Shown one piece after another: positions 13,611 through 18,605 of a stretch of DNA of 18,605 bases; the stretch's first letter is position 1; every line of letters begins with the position of its first letter. The stretch covers positions 1-18,605 of the forward strand of contig JAPUJS010000246.1 in the NCBI GenBank assembly GCA_027296045.1, written 5' to 3'. Position numbers and translations under genes: made by a program. Source of the stretch: a bacterium. Lineage in GTDB: Bacteria; Latescibacterota; UBA2968. The notes under the pieces were generated by a model, which saw only the letters and a program-made list of their open reading frames with translations, did not search any database and was not told where the DNA came from.

Positions 13611-14936
13611 TCAAAACGCATTCAAATCCTGCATCACCAACCCACTGAAAACCTTCGGATAAAAAAACGTCGATTTGGGCGGCATCCGCTCGTCGTTCAG
13701 CACCACGGCCCGCAACCGGTCCATCCCGGTCGCATTCAGGAAAAAGCCCGCCCGATCCGGCGCGGCTTTTAGCAGATTTACCACCTCTTTTTCCACCTTC
13801 ACAAACTGCACCTTCTCCCCCTTAATCAGCGTCTCCGTATCCAGGTTCAGCACCTGGCCCAACACCATTTGCAACAACCCCGTATCCAGACGACGCCAGG
13901 CATCCGAATGTCCCTCCGGGTCGACCAGATCAACGTCGCCCCGTAATGTCAAATAACATACCTCAGAGGCATCCCCAGAAACCATTGCAAATACCGGAGG
14001 GCCGTCCTTCCGGCTTTCCAAAATTTGCATCACTTTCCGGGAATCGGAAAACGGCACGGTTTCGACCTGGAAATATTCGCTCAACCCAGACTTCAACTGT
14101 TCGATCCCGCCTTCTCCCAGATCCACAACCACCCGGTGAATGGGGTTGATCGCCATCCCTTCCGTATCGTCCATATTCACTAGCGTCTGCATTCCATACC
14201 CAAATGGCTGATCTGCCGGGTCCACTCCCTCGATTTTCGCCCGGTCGTCTCGATAGGTCACCGCTGTTTCATACCGGTGATGCCCATCGGCAATAAACAA
14301 GGGTTTGTCGGAAAGCACATCTACGATCCCCTGAACGGTGTCCTCATCTGTCACCCGCCAGAATCGATGTGTCACACCGTCGCCGTCCTCAAATACAAAT
14401 AATGGCGTCTCCTGAAGGTGTGGATCCAGAAGGGCCTGCACCCGAAACTCGGGGTCTGAATACAGCGAAAAAATCTGTCCAAAAGCGCCTCCGGTGTGCT
14501 GCATCAGCGCCAGTCGATCGGCCTTGGGGCCGGGCATCGTATGTTCGTGCGGCAAAATAGAGCCTTCGCCAAATGCTTCGATCTTGACCAGCACCACAAT
14601 CCCCATCCGCGATTTGAGCACCGTCCCTTGCGACGTCTGGGCATCAAAATCCTGTACATAAACATAAATACCGGGCACGTCATCTTGTTGCAATACACCC
14701 GATTCCTGCCACTCCTGAAAATAACCCGCAGCGCGTGTATATTTGTGCACAGACTCCGAATCCCCCGCCTCCTCTTTTCCCTGAATAATCCGCACTACGT
14801 TGTGGGGGTGTGCGTCGTAAAGTGCTTGTTGCATCGCCCCGTCGATCACATCATACGGGGGCGCAACAAGATCTTTGACATTTTGAGATTGTTCCACACA
14901 ATAACGAATGCCTCGAAACGGCCTGATGTCTGCCAT
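13611..14936 (-). CDS. DUF1015 family protein (SerK-like)
   Basis: 441 aa from ATG 14934-14936, preferred over an in-frame ATG four codons upstream because GGGAG sits at proper spacing before it. The DUF1015 hallmarks are present in order: IRPFRGIRY (4-12), VAPPYDVID (24-32), HPHNVVRII (43-51), LPHEHTMPGPKADRL (128-142) and the very conserved FIADGHHRYETA (214-225). One archaeal member (SerK of Thermococcus kodakarensis) is an ATP- or ADP-using free-serine kinase; whether bacterial members do this is not settled. The family is cytoplasmic. Here it follows metH by 15 bases and ends at a terminator, so the two genes are co-transcribed. A role in serine/one-carbon/sulfur amino acid supply is an inference from this context. 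Confidence 0.88.
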   Translation of the reverse strand: MADIRPFRGIRYCVEQSQNVKDLVAPPYDVIDGAMQQALYDAHPHNVVRIIQGKEEAGDSESVHKYTRAAGYFQEWQESGVLQQDDVPGIYVYVQDFDAQTSQGTVLKSRMGIVVLVKIEAFGEGSILPHEHTMPGPKADRLALMQHTGGAFGQIFSLYSDPEFRVQALLDPHLQETPLFVFEDGDGVTHRFWRVTDEDTVQGIVDVLSDKPLFIADGHHRYETAVTYRDDRAKIEGVDPADQPFGYGMQTLVNMDDTEGMAINPIHRVVVDLGEGGIEQLKSGLSEYFQVETVPFSDSRKVMQILESRKDGPPVFAMVSGDASEVCYLTLRGDVDLVDPEGHSDAWRRLDTGLLQMVLGQVLNLDTETLIKGEKVQFVKVEKEVVNLLKAAPDRAGFFLNATGMDRLRAVVLNDERMPPKSTFFYPKVFSGLVMQDLNAF

Positions 14937-14951
14937 AATTTCTCCCAAACC

Positions 14952-17900
14952 TCACGAATCTTTTGGATTGTATGCCAGGTTGACCGCCAGCCACCGCTCT
15001 ATTTCGGCCACTTTGAAGCCTTTACGAACTGCATAAGCGTCCACCTGGTCCTTGTCAATTTTCCCAACTGAAAAATATCGGGCCTCCGGATGCCCAAAGT
15101 ACAATCCACTCACCGAAGCCGCCGGATACATTGCAAAATTCTCGGTCAGCCGAATGCCTGTGTGTGCTTCAACCCCTAAAAGGCCAAACAACAACTGCTT
15201 TTCCGTGTGATCCGGACAGGCCGGATACCCTGGCGCAGGCCGGATCCCTCGATACCGTTCTCGAATCAACTCCTCTTTGCTCAACTCCTCCGCCCGCCCA
15301 TAACGCCATTCTCCCCTCGCCCGTTCGTGCAACAATTCGGCAAAAGCCTCCGCCAGGCGGTCGGTCAGGGCCTGCAGCATAATGGCATTATAATCGTCGC
15401 CTGCCCCTTTGAATCGCTCCACGTGCACATCCACGCCCAAACCTGTCGTGACCGCAAAAGCCCCCAGATAATCGGCCACGCCGGAATCCAACGGAGCAAT
15501 ATAATCGGCCAATGCGAAGTACGTGCCGCTGCCTTTTTTTTCCTGTTGCTGCCGCAGGGTGTGGAAACGGGTGACCTCATTTTTTCGGCGATCATCTAAA
15601 AACAGGATAATATCGTCGCCCTCGCTGTTGGCGGCAAAAAATCCATACACGGCCTCTGCCTGCATCCACCCTTCTTGAATCGCCTCTTCCAAGAGCGCCC
15701 GGGCGTCTTCATATAGGTTCCGGGCTTCGGGACCTTTTTGCGGGTCATTCAAAATCTTGGGAAAAGATCCCCGGAGTTCCCACGTATGAAAAAACGGCCC
15801 CCAGTCGATATACGGCACAATCTCGTCCAGAGCAAAGTCTTTCAACACCCGCACCCCCAGCGACTCCGGACGGATGATCTGGTCCCAGGCAAATACCCCC
15901 CGATTTTCGACTGCCCTGTCATATGGAATCAGCGCCCGCCGGGGCTCGCCCCCTTCAAATTCTGCCAGTGCCCGCTCCTGTGCTTCCCGATTCTGCCGTA
16001 CAAACACCTTCACCTGGTCCGGGTTGAGCAACGTAGATACCACCCCGGTTGCCCGGGAAGCGTCTTTTACATGTACGGTTGCTTGCCCATATTCAGGCGC
16101 AATCTTCACGGCCGTGTGTTTTCTGCTCGTGGTTGCTCCGCCAATAAGCAAGGGAACCTGAAACCCCTGGCGCTCCATTTCCTGCGCAACGTGGACCATC
16201 TCGTTTAGCGAAGGGGTGATCAGACCACTCAATCCGATCATATCCACCGCTTCTTCCCTGGCAGTTTTCAAAATCTGCTCGGCCGGCACCATCACTCCCA
16301 GGTCGATCACCTCATAATTGTTGCATCCCAACACGACCCCCACGATATTTTTTCCAATATCGTGTACATCGCCTTTCACCGTGGCCATCAACACCTTGCC
16401 ACGCCCTCCCAGTTTGCCGCTTTCCAGTTTTTCCTGTTCCATCAAGGGCTCCAACTGGACCACCGCCTGCTTCATCACCCGGGCCGTCTTCACCACCTGG
16501 GGCAAAAACATCTTTCCGGCACCGAACAAATCGCCCACCACATTCATCCCGTCCATCAAGGGCCCTTCAATGATCTCCAGGGGTCTATATTTCTCCAGTG
16601 CCTCTTCCACGTCGGCTTCCACATATTCCGATTTCCCGTGCAACAGAGCGTGCTTCAACCGGTCTTCCACACTGCCCTGGCGCCAGGCTTCATCCTTCAC
16701 CTTCGCCTTGCCTTCCGACTGCACCGACTCGGCAAATTCCACCAGCCGCTCGGTAGCATCTTCCCTGCGGTCGAAAAGCACATCTTCAATCCGTCCCAAA
16801 AGATCTTTTGGAATCTCTTCGTACACCATCAACTGCCCCGCATTCACAATCCCCATATCCATACCCGCCTGGATAGCGTGATACAAAAAGGCCGCGTGAA
16901 TCGCCTCCCGCAAATAGTCATTGCCTCGAAAAGAGAACGAAACATTGCTCACACCCCCACTGATCTTCACCAATGGGAACTTGGCCTTCAGTTGCCGGGT
17001 GGCTTCGATAAAATTCACCGCATAAGCGTTGTGTTCCTCAATACCGGTTGCCACGGTCAAAATGTTCGGGTCAAAAATAATATCCGTCGGGTCCATCCCC
17101 ACTTCTTCGGTCAAAATCTGATACGCCCGGCTGCAAATGCGCACCTTGTCCTCAATGCCGGTCGCCTGCCCTTTCTCGTCAAACGCCATCACCACCACCC
17201 CAGCGCCATAGCGTAAAATGGTCCGGGCGTGTTCTTGAAAGACCTCTTCGCCTTCCTTCAAGCTGATCGAATTCACAATCCCCTTGCCCTGCACACATTT
17301 CAAGCCCGCCTCAATCACCTCAAAATCCGAACTATCCACCATAATCGGCACCCGCGCAATATCCGGCTCGGAGGCAATCAGATTCAAAAATGTTGTCATC
17401 ACAGCCTTGGAGTCCAGCAACCCTTCATCCATATTCACATCAATGATATTGGCCCCGCCTTCTACTTGCTCACGGGCCACTTCCAGGGCCGCTGCATAAT
17501 CGCCGTTTTTGATCAACCGGGCAAATCGCCTCGAACCCATCACATTGGTCCGTTCGCCCACCATCATAAAATTGGAGTCCGGATAAATCACCATTGGCTC
17601 CAGCCCGCTAAACCGCGAAAGAGGTGCCGGTTCAGGCAGTTTCCGAGGGGCCTTATCCTGAATCACTTCCGAAATGGCCTGGATATGTTCCGGCGTGGTT
17701 CCGCAACATCCGCCCACGATATTGAGCCATCCCTGTGCAGCAAAATCTCCCAGAACCCCGGCCATATGTCCGGGCGTTTCGTCATATTCCCCAAACTCGT
17801 TGGGCAATCCTGCGTTGGGATAACAACTGATAAAAGCAGGTGCAAATCGCGACAGGGTTTCCACATAGGGCCGCATTTCATGTGCCCCGAGGGCGCAGTT

Positions 17901-18602
17901 GATCCCCACACTGATCGGACGGGTTTGTGCAATCGACAGCCAAAACGCCTCAATCGTCTGTCCCGATAACGTACGCCCGCTCTGATCCGTAATCGTGCCC
18001 GAAATCATCACGGGAACCCGAACGCCCCGGTCGATGAAATACTGCTCGACTGCATAAAGCGCCGCTTTCAAGGTCAACGTATCAAATACCGTTTCGGCCA
18101 AAATTACATCCACCCCGCCGTCCATCAACCCTTCCACCTGCTTGTAATACCCCCCGACAACCTCGTCAAACGTGTAGGTCCGAAACCCCGGATCGTTCAC
18201 ATCGGAAGACAGCGACAGCGTGCTGCTGGTCGGACCGATCGCTCCGGCCACAAATCGGGGCTTCTCCGGTGACTGAGCCGTAAAAGCATCCACCGCCCGC
18301 CTGGCCACCCGCGCAGCTTCCAGGTTGATTTCATACACCCGGTCTTCCATTTGATAATCGGCCATCGACACAGGGGTCGCATTAAAGGTATTGGTCTCAA
18401 TCATATCCGACCCGGCCTCTAAAAACCGCTTGTGAATTTCTTCAATCAAATGTGGTTGGGTCAACACCAGCAGATCGTTGCACCCCTTCAAATCCACCGG
18501 ATGATCGCGAAAGACCGAGCCCCGAAAGGTGGCTTCATCCAGGTCATAGGCCTGAATCATGGTCCCCATCGCCCCATCCATCAGCAGAATCCGCTGTGTC
18601 AT
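14952..18602 (-). CDS. metH: Cobalamin-dependent methionine synthase
   Basis: 1216 aa from ATG 18600-18602; TTG at the window edge is adjacent and a longer 5' end cannot be excluded. It makes methionine from homocysteine and 5-methyltetrahydrofolate in the cytoplasm. All four modules are present: homocysteine domain (about 1-320; zinc Cys236 in GINCALG, Cys299-Cys300 in GGCCGTTPEH), pterin domain (about 337-600, starting PMVIYPDSNFMMVGERTN), B12 cap and Rossmann domains (about 640-880; His747 in GDVHDIGKN is the lower cobalt ligand), and the AdoMet-dependent reactivation domain (about 885-1216; RGIRPAPGYPACPDH at 1118-1132). Length and motifs are like those of E. coli MetH, so it should be fully functional and self-reactivating. 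Any cobalamin riboswitch would lie outside the window. It is followed by DUF1015. Confidence 0.97.
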   Translation of the reverse strand: MTQRILLMDGAMGTMIQAYDLDEATFRGSVFRDHPVDLKGCNDLLVLTQPHLIEEIHKRFLEAGSDMIETNTFNATPVSMADYQMEDRVYEINLEAARVARRAVDAFTAQSPEKPRFVAGAIGPTSSTLSLSSDVNDPGFRTYTFDEVVGGYYKQVEGLMDGGVDVILAETVFDTLTLKAALYAVEQYFIDRGVRVPVMISGTITDQSGRTLSGQTIEAFWLSIAQTRPISVGINCALGAHEMRPYVETLSRFAPAFISCYPNAGLPNEFGEYDETPGHMAGVLGDFAAQGWLNIVGGCCGTTPEHIQAISEVIQDKAPRKLPEPAPLSRFSGLEPMVIYPDSNFMMVGERTNVMGSRRFARLIKNGDYAAALEVAREQVEGGANIIDVNMDEGLLDSKAVMTTFLNLIASEPDIARVPIMVDSSDFEVIEAGLKCVQGKGIVNSISLKEGEEVFQEHARTILRYGAGVVVMAFDEKGQATGIEDKVRICSRAYQILTEEVGMDPTDIIFDPNILTVATGIEEHNAYAVNFIEATRQLKAKFPLVKISGGVSNVSFSFRGNDYLREAIHAAFLYHAIQAGMDMGIVNAGQLMVYEEIPKDLLGRIEDVLFDRREDATERLVEFAESVQSEGKAKVKDEAWRQGSVEDRLKHALLHGKSEYVEADVEEALEKYRPLEIIEGPLMDGMNVVGDLFGAGKMFLPQVVKTARVMKQAVVQLEPLMEQEKLESGKLGGRGKVLMATVKGDVHDIGKNIVGVVLGCNNYEVIDLGVMVPAEQILKTAREEAVDMIGLSGLITPSLNEMVHVAQEMERQGFQVPLLIGGATTSRKHTAVKIAPEYGQATVHVKDASRATGVVSTLLNPDQVKVFVRQNREAQERALAEFEGGEPRRALIPYDRAVENRGVFAWDQIIRPESLGVRVLKDFALDEIVPYIDWGPFFHTWELRGSFPKILNDPQKGPEARNLYEDARALLEEAIQEGWMQAEAVYGFFAANSEGDDIILFLDDRRKNEVTRFHTLRQQQEKKGSGTYFALADYIAPLDSGVADYLGAFAVTTGLGVDVHVERFKGAGDDYNAIMLQALTDRLAEAFAELLHERARGEWRYGRAEELSKEELIRERYRGIRPAPGYPACPDHTEKQLLFGLLGVEAHTGIRLTENFAMYPAASVSGLYFGHPEARYFSVGKIDKDQVDAYAVRKGFKVAEIERWLAVNLAYNPKDS

Positions 18603-18605
18603 CAA

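Noticed and set aside
13519..13614. 32-codon upstream extension of the glycosyltransferase frame
   Set aside because: It crosses the upstream terminator hairpin and overlaps the end of DUF1015, while the internal ATG at 13518 has a good ribosome binding site.
1..18605. CRISPR arrays, tRNA or rRNA genes, insertion sequences
   Set aside because: No regularly spaced repeats, cloverleaf sequences or transposase-like frames were seen on either strand.

Overview
Kind of organism. The window reads as a moderately GC-rich, environmental Gram-negative-type bacterium. It has exported multihaem and monohaem c-type cytochromes, Shine-Dalgarno sequences before most genes, frequent GTG starts, and a mix of TPR-cytochrome, sugar-phosphate-isomerase-like, Gfo/Idh-like and GH38-like genes. 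That mix is reminiscent of uncultured Latescibacterota- or Planctomycetota-like lineages, but this is only a gene-content impression. There are no rRNA or tRNA genes, no CRISPR array and no recognisable transposase.

Layout. Left edge (+ strand, 1-1424): the end of a multihaem cytochrome c (five CxxCH motifs visible) followed by about seven TPR units. The two halves are in different frames, joined at an A7 run (534-540). A convergent sugar-phosphate-isomerase-like TIM barrel (1525-2391, -) follows, then a small exported monohaem cytochrome c (2680-3102, -) with its own terminator, divergent from two tandem stand-alone response-regulator receivers (3224-3972, +) that end in a strong terminator. 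From 3988 to 8535 and on to 11030 (- strand) lies a compact operon: GH38-like protein, MBL-fold protein, Gfo/Idh/MocA oxidoreductase, exported penicillin acylase-type Ntn hydrolase, and a truncated secreted-protein fragment. A 244-base spacer holds a perfect 40-bp palindrome and a short metH-like relic. Next comes a GT-C membrane glycosyltransferase with C-terminal TPRs (11275-13518, -), a terminator, a DUF1015 (SerK-like) protein and cobalamin-dependent methionine synthase MetH (13611-18602, -).

How the genes fit together. MetH and DUF1015 are one transcription unit (MetH first, 15 bases apart), which would link methionine/one-carbon and possibly serine metabolism. The GH38-like and MBL-like genes overlap by ATGA, so they are probably translationally coupled. 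Both keep the fold signatures of their families, yet both have lost the metal-binding and catalytic residues at every diagnostic motif I could align. This pair of apparent pseudoenzymes, followed by an intact-looking Gfo/Idh oxidoreductase and a penicillin acylase with its nucleophile in place, is the most unusual thing in the window. It may be an undescribed carbohydrate-related or binding/scaffold system. Its function cannot be read from sequence alone.
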